From Paenibacillus sp. HWE-109 (GTDB lineage: Bacteria; Bacillota; Bacilli; Paenibacillales; NBRC-103111): a DNA stretch of 64,000 nt. Positions 44,107-53,155 of the stretch are shown here, piece after piece. The notes under the pieces are model-generated. The model was given only the letters and a program-made list of their open reading frames with translations. It ran no database searches and was not told the origin of the DNA. Both the position numbers and the translations under genes were made by a program. The stretch covers positions 186,001 to 250,000 of the forward strand of contig NZ_CP091881.1 of assembly GCF_022163125.1 (NCBI RefSeq), given 5' to 3'. Positions within the stretch are counted from its first letter, which is position 1; the number at the start of each line of letters is the position of its first letter.

Positions 44107-44553
44107 ATGACGACAACGACAATTACCCCCTTATATGTGGAATGTCAGATCAAACAGGAATATTACGCGTTCTCGATTATGTATATCCAGGAAATTATTA
44201 AAATGCATGAAATCACAGTTTTGCCCGGGGCAAATAAGAACTTGCGCGGAGTGATCAACCTCAGAGGTCATATCATCCCGATTTATTGCTTGCGTTCGAT
44301 GCTGCAGCTGAGAACAGAACCTGATACGAAACAAACGCGAATCGTCATTATTAATTTGGCTGGAAAGACATTAGGGCTAGTTGTCGATTGTGTGAGCAGA
44401 GTGATACGGTTCTCTGAAACGAAACCCGTTTCCGAAGAATTCGGTCATAAGGGACGTGTCTATCTGCATGGGATCGGTCAATACGAAGATCGTTTCATCG
44501 GTATACTGGATGTTCAGGAGCTATTTCTTCAGGAGGTGAGGGGCTATGAGTGA
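44107..44553 (+). CDS. cheW: CheW chemotaxis coupling protein
   Basis: A 148-residue adaptor linking receptors to CheA. The fold is marked by YVECQIKQEYYAFSIMYIQE, the conserved NLRGVINLRGHIIPIYCL and LGLVVDCVSRVIRFSE. ATG at 44107 lies 16 bp after the MCP gene, and its 3' end overlaps cheA by 8 bp. The gene sits between a receptor and a CheA that already carries two CheW-like domains. Confidence 0.94.
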   Translation: MTTTTITPLYVECQIKQEYYAFSIMYIQEIIKMHEITVLPGANKNLRGVINLRGHIIPIYCLRSMLQLRTEPDTKQTRIVIINLAGKTLGLVVDCVSRVIRFSETKPVSEEFGHKGRVYLHGIGQYEDRFIGILDVQELFLQEVRGYE

Positions 44554-47056
44554 TTTTCAGATAGAAATGTACATGGGTGTGTTTCTGGATGAATTAAGTG
44601 AGCAGTTGCTGTTGCTGGATAAGCGTTTGTTGGAGTTGGAGGAAAGCGGGTCCAATCCAGAGACGATGCAAACGATCTTCCGTATCGCTCATACGCTCAA
44701 AGGCTCCTCGGCTGCCATGGGGTTTGATAAGCTCAAAGCGGTTATGCACAATTTGGAAAATATTTTTGATCACCTTCGCAATGACCGTATTCAAGTCAGC
44801 ACGGAATTAATGAATGTGTTCTTTCAAAGCGTCGATTATATCAAACATCAGCGAGAACTATTTATGAAGGGCGTCTATGAAGAGCAATCCGTGGATCAGC
44901 TTATCGTTATGCTTGAGCGAGCTTCACGTGCGGAAACGGCTTTAGCTGGGGAGTTTATGGATGAACTACCTTCCAAAGATATTCTAAGTACACCAGTAGA
45001 ACAGTATCTTACGTCAGTTCGTATCCGGATTGAATCCGATGCCGTTATGAAGGTGGTGCGAGCGGCTCTCGTACTCCGGGAGCTGCAGGAACTTGGCACT
45101 GTGTTGTCCATGCAGCCCACATTTACGGATACGACGACGGACGAAGAGTTGGATGGACCGATTCTCTTTATCCTGACTTCCAATGAGGAATGCCGCACCA
45201 TTCAGGAGAGAATAAACCAGATTTCCCAATTGTCAGAGGTCGTCGTTGCACTAATGAATAATGATCAGCCAGCACCGTCTGAGAAAGAGCAGTATCAACC
45301 ACCTCAAGCGGTAGTTGCACAAAGTACGCCAGTAAATCCGGGGAAAACCGCTGCCTCCACAGTGAAAGAAACCGCGCAGGTTTCTCATACTGTACGTGTT
45401 GATGTGCAACGATTGGAGCATCTCATTAATCTAGTCGGTGAATTGCTGATTGACAATACGCGGTTAGTTGATGTGAAGAAACGGCTGCAGGATAAATATA
45501 AACAGGACCCGGATGTGAATCTGCTGGAAGATATCACGCATCATTTAGGCAAAATTGTTAGCAATATGCGGGATGGCATGATGAAAACGCGGATGATTCC
45601 AATTGAGCAATTGTTCAGTAGATTCCCGAGGCTTATTCGAGATTTGTCGCAGACAGCTAACAAAGAAATCGGATTGACCATCGAGGGGAAAGAAACCGAG
45701 TTAGACCGTACGCTTATCGAGGAAATCAGCGATCCTTTGATCCATATTATCCGCAATGCGGCTGATCATGGCCTGGAAAGTCCGGAGGGTCGAGAGGCTG
45801 CCGGAAAACCGCGCAAAGGCCAAATTCTGATGAAAGCTGCACATGAAGAGAATTCGATTGTGATTACGGTGAAAGATGACGGACGGGGGATCGACCCTGA
45901 GCGCATACGCAAGAAAGCGGTGGACAAAGGCTTTATTAGTGAGGAAGAATCGCTTCATTTGACGGAAAAAGAAGTGATTTCGCTGATCTTTCATTCCGGC
46001 ATGTCCACAGCCGAGCAGGTGACGGAACTGTCCGGCAGAGGTGTGGGAATGGATATCGTGCGCTCCCATATTGAGAAGTTGAATGGTTTGATCGATATTG
46101 ATACCGTAGTTGGCAGCGGGACAACGATCACGCTCAAACTACCCTTAACACTTGCCATTATCCGTTCGTTGCTTGTTCGTCAAGAACAGCGTACGATCGC
46201 TATTCCGCTTTCTAATATTATCGAAATCTTCCGTTATGATGAACAAGAAATTCAGACACTGCACGGTCAGGAAATCTGTCATGTGCGCGGTGAAATTTTA
46301 CCCTTGCTGAGATTGAATCACTTGCTGTCGCCTGGTCAAAGTATGACGCAAGAAATGACGAAGACCAGACAGTCGATTCTCATGATCGGTATGGCAGAGA
46401 AGCGCGTTTGTCTCGTAGTGGATCAATTGATTGCCAATCAGGAAATTGTGATTAAATCGTTGGATGAAATTGTCGGGCATGTTCCTTTTATTTCAGGTAC
46501 GACGATATTGGGCGACGGACTGGTTGCCCTAATCCTGGATGTAAATGCCATTATGCAGAAGTCCACTTCGGCCCACCTGCGTTTTGGTTCCAGAGAGCGT
46601 GCGATCAAAGGGAAACACACCATGAAGAAAGAGCTAGTGACTATTCGCTTCGATGCTGAGTGGTATGGCTTCCATCTTGAGCACGTGCAAGAAATCTTGG
46701 CGATTCCCCCGATCACGAAGATTGCGGGTGCTGAACCGCATGTGCTGGGCATCATGCAGATCCGTGATGAACTGCTGTTTGTTTATGATCTGCGCGCCAG
46801 CATGGGTTTATCTATTCAACCAGCGTCCAGTTATTCTCGTGTGCTGATCGTTCAGGACGGAGATCAATCCTTCGGAATTGCGGTAGATTCGGTAACCGAA
46901 ATTCTCACGGTCTACGAGCATGAGTTGGATGAGGATATAGCACAACAGAAGGCTTCTTTGTCCATGATACGAAGCATCTACAAGAAGGATGAGCGATTGA
47001 TACAAGTTTTCGATAGAGAAAGTCTGCTCTCGCGGTTGAAAACTGTTTCGGTATAA
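44546..47056 (+). CDS. cheA: CheA histidine kinase with an additional C-terminal CheW domain
   Basis: An 836-residue chemotaxis kinase, longer than usual. Order: HPt P1 (about 1-110) with phospho-His H49 in FRIAHTLKGSSAAMGF; P2-like domain (about 150-240); dimerisation P3 (VQRLEHLINLVGELL); ATPase P4 (HIIRNAADHGLESPEG, VKDDGRGIDP, LSGRGVGMDIV); regulatory CheW-like P5 (about 540-680); then a second complete CheW domain (about 693-836). The extra domain starts at an in-frame ATG (46622, codon 693) with AAAGGG nine bases upstream, so a separate short product is possible. Start ATG 44546 follows CAGGAGGTGAGG inside cheW. Confidence 0.94.
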   Translation: MSDFQIEMYMGVFLDELSEQLLLLDKRLLELEESGSNPETMQTIFRIAHTLKGSSAAMGFDKLKAVMHNLENIFDHLRNDRIQVSTELMNVFFQSVDYIKHQRELFMKGVYEEQSVDQLIVMLERASRAETALAGEFMDELPSKDILSTPVEQYLTSVRIRIESDAVMKVVRAALVLRELQELGTVLSMQPTFTDTTTDEELDGPILFILTSNEECRTIQERINQISQLSEVVVALMNNDQPAPSEKEQYQPPQAVVAQSTPVNPGKTAASTVKETAQVSHTVRVDVQRLEHLINLVGELLIDNTRLVDVKKRLQDKYKQDPDVNLLEDITHHLGKIVSNMRDGMMKTRMIPIEQLFSRFPRLIRDLSQTANKEIGLTIEGKETELDRTLIEEISDPLIHIIRNAADHGLESPEGREAAGKPRKGQILMKAAHEENSIVITVKDDGRGIDPERIRKKAVDKGFISEEESLHLTEKEVISLIFHSGMSTAEQVTELSGRGVGMDIVRSHIEKLNGLIDIDTVVGSGTTITLKLPLTLAIIRSLLVRQEQRTIAIPLSNIIEIFRYDEQEIQTLHGQEICHVRGEILPLLRLNHLLSPGQSMTQEMTKTRQSILMIGMAEKRVCLVVDQLIANQEIVIKSLDEIVGHVPFISGTTILGDGLVALILDVNAIMQKSTSAHLRFGSRERAIKGKHTMKKELVTIRFDAEWYGFHLEHVQEILAIPPITKIAGAEPHVLGIMQIRDELLFVYDLRASMGLSIQPASSYSRVLIVQDGDQSFGIAVDSVTEILTVYEHELDEDIAQQKASLSMIRSIYKKDERLIQVFDRESLLSRLKTVSV

Positions 47057-47104
47057 GAAACGTTTGTCTGGACAAGACGAATTCAAAAGAATTAGGTGAC
47101 AAGA

Positions 47105-49270
47105 ATGAGAACATTCCGTGTGTTAATCGTTGATGATTCCATCGTCATGAGGAACATGATCGCCACGCTCTTTGCCAAAGATGAACAGTTTACGGTTGTC
47201 GGCTTCGCGGTTAACGGGGCCAATGCGCTGGACAAAATCGTCGAATTGCAGCCCGATCTCGTGACACTTGATATAGAAATGCCAGAGATGGACGGACTAA
47301 CGGCACTTCATCAGATCATGACCTTTCACCCAGTGCCTGTTATTATGCTGAGCAGCTATACAGAAGAAGGATCCAGGGCTGCGCTGAAGGCACTTGAGCT
47401 GGGAGCCATGGATTTCTTTCACAAAGAACAGCTATTCCAAAAGACGAGAAATGTGGTAATGGAAGAGGAGTTTCTCTTGCGCTGCAAAACCGCTACGCGC
47501 AAGAAACTGTTCCTCCATAATGAGACCAGTAAGCTCGGCAAAGAGCAATCGATTAAAATGCATTTGGAAATGCTTACGTTTCTGCTGAAAATGGAAGAGG
47601 AAATGCTCCAATTTCATGATGAGCTGAAACAAAAAATCAAACAACAAAATGGACTGCTCAAGAAATTTCGCAAAGAGGCTGATCAATTTCGGTACCTGGA
47701 ATGGCAGGGATCTTTATTCAATCGGCTTGGCGCTAAAGCTGACGAAGCCGTGGGGAAGGGGCTCTATGATGTGTTCCCCGAGGAGCTAGCAGATCACATA
47801 CTGCCCTTTTATCAGGCGGCTTGGGATCAGGAAGCCGAGGTCATCGATTTTGAAACGGAGTGGCATGGTTATTATTACTTAACGGTGCTGCGGCCGATGA
47901 AACGGAATGGCGTCATCTCGGAAGTTATTTCGCTAACTGTCGATATTACAGAATCGAGAAGTATGGAGGAACGCATTCGCTACTTAATGAATCATGACGC
48001 ATTGACAGGGCTGCCTAATCGACATGGGTTGATGAAGTGGTTGGAAGACACGATTAAGCAGCGGGAGCGATTTGCCGTTGTTTTTGTGAATTTGGATCAT
48101 TTCAAGCTAACGAATGAAACATTTGGCCATGAAACGGGAGACCGTATCTTGCAAGTCATTGCCCGCAGACTCAAGAACAATGCTTTTTCTGAGGAATTGT
48201 CGGTATTCAGGGTAGGCAGCGATGAATTCGTCGGTTTGGTGAAGAATCATTCGGAGAGTGAATTTGATAGGTTCGTGAACACCGTCATGCAAAGCATTAA
48301 CCAACCGATTCGTATCCTGGATCATGAAATTTATATTTCTCCATCCATCGGGATAAGTCGGTATCCACAAGATGACCATGACTCGGAAACCTTGATCCGT
48401 TATGCCAATATTGCAATGGACTATGCCAAGGAAATGGGCGGGAACCAGGTGCAGTATTTCAATTCGCAAATTTATGCCAAAATTGAACGGCGCATTAAGC
48501 TTGAAAAACATATGCGGAAAGCCTTGGAGAGAAATGAATTTATTCTCATGTATCAGCCGCAGGTTGATTTGCTGGAGAAGCGAATTATTGGTTTTGAAAG
48601 CTTAATACGCTGGGATAGTCCGGAGCTTGGACGTGTATCACCGCTTGAATTTATTCCGATTGCGGAAGAAACAGGGTTGATATTTAACATTGGCAAATGG
48701 GTGCTGCAAGAGGCTTGCCGACAAAATAAGCTGTGGCAGGAGCTTGGTTTCCCCAAAGTGACGATCGCTGTGAATCTGTCATCCAAACAATTCTATGATC
48801 ATTCGCTCAAAGAGCAAATTCTCAACATCCTCAAGGATACAGGGCTAGAACCCCATTACTTGGAATTAGAAATTACGGAAAGCATGACCATGGATGTTCA
48901 AGTTGCCTTGGCGACATTAAATAGTTTCCGCAATATGGGATTAAAAATTGCTATGGATGATTTCGGAACAGGCTACAGCTCACTAAGCTATCTCAAAGAG
49001 TTTCCCATCCATAATTTAAAAATTGATCAATCGTTTGTCAAAGATATCTCGATCAATCCGACGAATGCGGCTATTGTGAATACAATCATTGCTCTTGCGC
49101 GCAACTTGAAGCTAGTCGTCATTGCCGAAGGCGTAGAAAATGAGAATGATTTGAAACTGCTGCAAGAATTCCATTGTGATATGGCTCAAGGCTATTTCTT
49201 TAGCCCTCCAGTTGAGGCAAGTAAAGTTCCCGACCTCTTTGCCAACAGTCAAACGCCGCTACGGGAATAA
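47105..49270 (+). CDS. CheB-like receiver fused to PAS, GGDEF and EAL domains
   Basis: A 721-residue response regulator with c-di-GMP output. The receiver (about 1-120) resembles that of CheB (DLVTLDIEMPEMDGL, acceptor D56; ALELGAMDFFHKE). A helical linker (about 125-195), a PAS domain (about 200-285), GGDEF (about 290-455) and EAL (about 470-715) follow. The GGDEF signature is altered to GSDEF (371-375), so cyclase activity is doubtful. EAL reads ESL (498-500), but the other phosphodiesterase residues look intact (ITES, MDDFGTGYSS, LKIDQSF, IAEGVE). No methylesterase domain. Start ATG 47105 follows TTAGGTGA, 48 bp after cheA, and a terminator overlaps its stop codon. Confidence 0.92.
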   Translation: MRTFRVLIVDDSIVMRNMIATLFAKDEQFTVVGFAVNGANALDKIVELQPDLVTLDIEMPEMDGLTALHQIMTFHPVPVIMLSSYTEEGSRAALKALELGAMDFFHKEQLFQKTRNVVMEEEFLLRCKTATRKKLFLHNETSKLGKEQSIKMHLEMLTFLLKMEEEMLQFHDELKQKIKQQNGLLKKFRKEADQFRYLEWQGSLFNRLGAKADEAVGKGLYDVFPEELADHILPFYQAAWDQEAEVIDFETEWHGYYYLTVLRPMKRNGVISEVISLTVDITESRSMEERIRYLMNHDALTGLPNRHGLMKWLEDTIKQRERFAVVFVNLDHFKLTNETFGHETGDRILQVIARRLKNNAFSEELSVFRVGSDEFVGLVKNHSESEFDRFVNTVMQSINQPIRILDHEIYISPSIGISRYPQDDHDSETLIRYANIAMDYAKEMGGNQVQYFNSQIYAKIERRIKLEKHMRKALERNEFILMYQPQVDLLEKRIIGFESLIRWDSPELGRVSPLEFIPIAEETGLIFNIGKWVLQEACRQNKLWQELGFPKVTIAVNLSSKQFYDHSLKEQILNILKDTGLEPHYLELEITESMTMDVQVALATLNSFRNMGLKIAMDDFGTGYSSLSYLKEFPIHNLKIDQSFVKDISINPTNAAIVNTIIALARNLKLVVIAEGVENENDLKLLQEFHCDMAQGYFFSPPVEASKVPDLFANSQTPLRE

Positions 49271-49291
49271 GCATTTATCGGCGGCGTTTTT
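49251..49291 (+). terminator. Terminator of the chemosensory operon, overlapping the stop codon
   Basis: AACGCCGC (49252-49259) pairs with GCGGCGTT (49280-49287), followed by more T. The stop codon at 49268-49270 lies in the loop. Confidence 0.85.
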
Positions 49292-49384
49292 GTGCTTCAA
49301 TGTTATTGGAAAATGAACTAGACCCGGCATAATTCGACGTCATATAATAAGTGGGTAGTGGTAACTTAGCGATGAGGTGATGGC

Positions 49385-52300
49385 TTGTTCAAAGACCTGC
49401 TTAATAATTTTTCCGTCTTGGCTGTCTTTATTTTTATTTCCGTTCAATTGTTCTACAATCCTAAATTTAAAGCCATTTCGAAATGGAAATATCGTTTATT
49501 CGTAGGTCTTCTGCATGGGCTATATGGCGTCACGTTAGCGTTTCTTGGCGTTCATCTCAGTACGAGTCATATCATGGATCTCAAAGCTGTTGCGATTCTT
49601 ATGGCAACGTTTATTGGGGGAGCTTATTCCGGTTTCATAGCGACGGTAATTATGATTATTGGCAGAACGCTCATCGATCCGACCGTTTTCCTGCGAGTAA
49701 CAATTGTCGCCTTCCTGATCTTCGCTGGCTGCGCTTTAGTCAATCACTTCGTGCAAGATTACGTTAGGAAGTGGTCGCTGCTTATCTTATGTCCCATAGT
49801 CGTGTTATTCATGGATATGATCGTCATCTATCATCTGCCAGCGACAGATTTGGTCATTCCGGGCTTACTTCTGCACTTAGCAGCCGGGGCTTTCGTAGGC
49901 GCTTTAATCCGCTATTTCTTACGATCCGAGGAGCTGAAGGGCCAGATTCGGTCCATACAGCAGGAATTATCAGATATTCTGAGGCTGCAGTCCGGCTTTA
50001 CTTTTAAATTAAAAAAGATCCAGAATCAGTTCGTATATTCGATGATTGACGGTCAATTACTACGTAAATTGGGACTTAACCCATTGGATTTAAAGGATAA
50101 GGATATGCGGAATATGCCGCATATTTCGACCTCATTTTCCCAATATTTACATGATAAATATGAAGAAGCTTGGCAGGGCAATCAAGTTGCTTATGAAGCG
50201 AATTTACGCGGAAAGACGGTCTTTACGACTTTACAACCCGTTTATGAAGATGAGCAAGTGGTTGAGATTATCGGTTCCACCACCGACATTACCGAACGTA
50301 CGGAAGCCGAAAGACGGATTCAGGAGAGTGAAGAGCGCTACCGGATTCTATTTGAAAATTCACAGGAAGGGATTCTGGGATTTACGAAGGAAGGTCATAT
50401 CCGCTCTGCAAACCCTAGAATAGCTCAGATTATTCATAGAACTGCCGAATCTATCATTGGTCATCAGATGACGAGATTTCTTCCGGAAACCGAGCAATTC
50501 CGTTGGAATCGTCACTTCAAGGAGGTCGTGCTGAAGGGCGGCAACATTCGCTTTGAGCTCAGTATTCCGTCCATGGAAGAAGAGCGCAGAGATTATAGCG
50601 TTACGCTTTCAGCCTACAAGAATGCTGCTGGGGACTTGGAGGGAATCGTTGGAACCGTTCATGAATTCACAGAAGTGACGATGCGGCATGCCGCGGATCA
50701 AGCCAGCCAAGCGAAGAGCCAGTTCATTGCGAAAATGAGCCACGAAATCAGAACCCCCCTCAATGGGATCATTGGACTTTCTCAAATTCTCGGCAAAACG
50801 CCGCTTTCGGATCACCAAAAGGATTACTTGCACAAAATAACAGCTTCGTCTCACACCTTGCTCGGCATCATCAACGATGTTCTGGATCTATCGAAGGTAG
50901 AAGCCGGCAAGTTGGAAATTGAACGGACGGGCTTCCATCTGGACGAACTGCTCAAGGATCTCTCCAGTATATTAAGTGTCTTGTCGGACAGCCGCCAAAT
51001 TGAACTTATTTTCAATACCGCGGCAGAACTGCCGAATCATATCCTGGGTGACCCGCTGAGACTGAGTCAAATTCTCTTGAATCTTTGCAGCAATGCGATT
51101 AAATTTACAAGTTCAGGCTATGTGATGCTCAAAATTCAAATGGCTACGAGCCATTCTGCGGAAGAGATATTTCTTACCTTCACTGTGGAAGACAGTGGCA
51201 TTGGCATTACCGATGATCGGCTTGCGATCATATTTGAACCTTTTTCGCAAGCAGATGGTTCTACGAGCAGAGAGTACGGTGGAACAGGACTGGGCTTAAC
51301 CATCAGTCAACATTTGATTGAACTGATGGGGGGAGCTTTGCAGGTTCAAAGCGTAGTAGGGCAAGGAAGTAGTTTCACGTTCACACTGCCCTTCCATGTC
51401 ATTGAATTAGCCGACCCGAATGAGTGGGATTTGACTCAGGAGCATACCCCGTATCAAATCCTTTTGGTTGAAGATCATCCGCTGATGCGAAGTGCCATGC
51501 AGGATACACTTGAATCTTTTGCCTTGATTGTCTCAACGGAGTCTTCCTGGAAAGAAATGTTCGAACGCTTAGAGCGTCAGCAACTTGAAAATGAGCTCTA
51601 CGATGCCATTCTGCTGGATATGGAAATTGATGATATGTACGGCATTGATACCTGGGAAACCTTCATCCGCTCGATTGATCGTGACAAGACGATTGTGGTT
51701 TGTTTGACCTCTCCATTGGGCAAAGAGGAAATGCTGAAATTGCCGATCCAAGATCGCCCAGATGCCGTTTTGATGAAGCCGATTTGTCGTTTGGAGCTTT
51801 ACCAAACATTGAATGCTTTGTTTCATCCGCATCTTATGGCAGGCGGGCAGCTGTTGGCGGCTCCAACGATTGAACATTTGAATGGTCGGATTCTGCTCGT
51901 AGAAGACAACGAAATTAATCAGCAGGTGGCCTTGGAGATCCTCGAGGAACGGGGATATGACATTATCATAGCTGAGAATGGGCAGGATGCCATCGATAAA
52001 CTAGCCTCTGAAGCGATTGATTTGATCCTTATGGATATCCATATGCCGATTATGGATGGCGTTGAAGCTACCAAGCTGATCAGAGAGCATGAGGCATATC
52101 GGCACATCCCGATAATTGGACTGACGGCCAATGTTGTGAAACAGGACCATGAGCGCTATTTGCGTATCGGGATGGATGATGTCCTGAGCAAACCATTGGA
52201 TGTGAATCGCTTGTTCAGTGTTATAGGCAAATGGCTTTTGCCGCCAGTTGCTCGTCCAACACGCTTGCAAGAGCAGGGAGATGCCTTCTATAAGAGAATT

Positions 52301-52612
52301 GAAGCCATTGATTGGAGGACAGCGCTGGCGCGTCTGGAAGGCAAAGAAGCCATTCTAATGGTCATGCTTCAACTGTTTAAACGGAATTATACGACCTTTG
52401 CTGAACAAGTAACGGATTCTATGCGGAATCAGGATTGGGCCGCAGCCAAACGTGCTGTGCATACCTTGATCGGTGTTGCCGGAAGTCTATCCGCGAACGA
52501 CTTGCATGAAGCAGCATGCCGGTTGGAAACGGCGATTCTGCTGCGAGATGACTTCTTTGTGCCGCTTCGTGACGTTACTGTGCAGATCGAGCGAATTGCG
52601 AATTTTGTCTAG
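49385..52612 (+). CDS. Hybrid histidine kinase: LytS-type 5TM, two PAS, HisKA, HATPase, two receivers, HPt
   Basis: A 1075-residue membrane phosphorelay kinase. About five or six membrane helices of the 5TMR-LYT type (about 1-180) are followed by two PAS domains (about 200-310 and 315-430), HisKA with phospho-His in AKMSHEIRTPLNGI, and HATPase (DSGIGITDDRLAII, GTGLGLTISQHLIEL). Then come receiver 1 (acceptor Asp in AILLDMEIDDMYG), receiver 2 (RILLVEDNEINQQVAL, LILMDIHMPIMDG) and HPt (phospho-His in RAVHTLIGVAGSL). Receiver 1 lacks the usual MPxMDG and may be weak. The start is TTG 49385 with GAGGTGATGG upstream. It lies just after the chemosensory operon but has its own start region; the output regulator is not adjacent. 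Confidence 0.92.
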   Translation: MFKDLLNNFSVLAVFIFISVQLFYNPKFKAISKWKYRLFVGLLHGLYGVTLAFLGVHLSTSHIMDLKAVAILMATFIGGAYSGFIATVIMIIGRTLIDPTVFLRVTIVAFLIFAGCALVNHFVQDYVRKWSLLILCPIVVLFMDMIVIYHLPATDLVIPGLLLHLAAGAFVGALIRYFLRSEELKGQIRSIQQELSDILRLQSGFTFKLKKIQNQFVYSMIDGQLLRKLGLNPLDLKDKDMRNMPHISTSFSQYLHDKYEEAWQGNQVAYEANLRGKTVFTTLQPVYEDEQVVEIIGSTTDITERTEAERRIQESEERYRILFENSQEGILGFTKEGHIRSANPRIAQIIHRTAESIIGHQMTRFLPETEQFRWNRHFKEVVLKGGNIRFELSIPSMEEERRDYSVTLSAYKNAAGDLEGIVGTVHEFTEVTMRHAADQASQAKSQFIAKMSHEIRTPLNGIIGLSQILGKTPLSDHQKDYLHKITASSHTLLGIINDVLDLSKVEAGKLEIERTGFHLDELLKDLSSILSVLSDSRQIELIFNTAAELPNHILGDPLRLSQILLNLCSNAIKFTSSGYVMLKIQMATSHSAEEIFLTFTVEDSGIGITDDRLAIIFEPFSQADGSTSREYGGTGLGLTISQHLIELMGGALQVQSVVGQGSSFTFTLPFHVIELADPNEWDLTQEHTPYQILLVEDHPLMRSAMQDTLESFALIVSTESSWKEMFERLERQQLENELYDAILLDMEIDDMYGIDTWETFIRSIDRDKTIVVCLTSPLGKEEMLKLPIQDRPDAVLMKPICRLELYQTLNALFHPHLMAGGQLLAAPTIEHLNGRILLVEDNEINQQVALEILEERGYDIIIAENGQDAIDKLASEAIDLILMDIHMPIMDGVEATKLIREHEAYRHIPIIGLTANVVKQDHERYLRIGMDDVLSKPLDVNRLFSVIGKWLLPPVARPTRLQEQGDAFYKRIEAIDWRTALARLEGKEAILMVMLQLFKRNYTTFAEQVTDSMRNQDWAAAKRAVHTLIGVAGSLSANDLHEAACRLETAILLRDDFFVPLRDVTVQIERIANFV

Positions 52613-52624
52613 GAGGGTTTGCTT

Positions 52625-53128
52625 TTGGAGTTGATTCGACTGAGGGAGCAAGAAATTCCGCAAGTGCAGGAATTGATGGTGGATGTGGTTTCGCGACTTC
52701 CTTCCGATGCCCTGTATGCGATGGATCGTATTGAAGCATTGTATGCTTATTTGGAACAGGATAGCGAGATTTATGGCGTTTATGAAGCTGACAAGCTGGT
52801 GGCTTTTACGATGCTTGCCTTCCCGGCATTAAGCGAAAGCAATCTCGGGCGTGAATTTGGCGTACCCGAGAGTGATCTCGCCAAAGTAGCTTCGCTGGAG
52901 GGATCGATTGTTCATGAATCGGTGAGGGGGAGAGGATTGCAGCGGCATTTCCATGCATGGAGAGAGCAGCGTTCACGCGAAAAGGGAATGAAGTATTTGT
53001 ATGCAACCGTGCATCCTGACAATGGCGTAAGCCGGAGAAACCTGGAAGCTGCCGGTTTAACCGTGCAGTTCTCGCGCTTGATGTACGGCGGGCTTCCTCG
53101 GCTTTGCTACGCCAAAAGGTTAGAGTAA
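52625..53128 (+). CDS. GNAT-family N-acetyltransferase
   Basis: A 167-residue protein with the GNAT fold: an N-terminal helix pair, VYEADKLVAFTMLAF, and the acetyl-CoA loop region SIVHESVRGRGLQRHFHAW, where VRGRGLQ fits the Q/RxxGxG/A pyrophosphate motif. The C-terminal strand reads YLYATVHPDNGVSRRNLEAAG. The start is TTG at 52625, because AGGAGGG at 52611-52617 is 7 nt before it; TTG 52619 is too close. It follows the hybrid kinase by 12 bp and is probably co-transcribed. The substrate is unknown. Confidence 0.9.
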   Translation: MELIRLREQEIPQVQELMVDVVSRLPSDALYAMDRIEALYAYLEQDSEIYGVYEADKLVAFTMLAFPALSESNLGREFGVPESDLAKVASLEGSIVHESVRGRGLQRHFHAWREQRSREKGMKYLYATVHPDNGVSRRNLEAAGLTVQFSRLMYGGLPRLCYAKRLE

Positions 53129-53155
53129 CAGGGTGCCCGTAGCTTCCCTTGCTGA

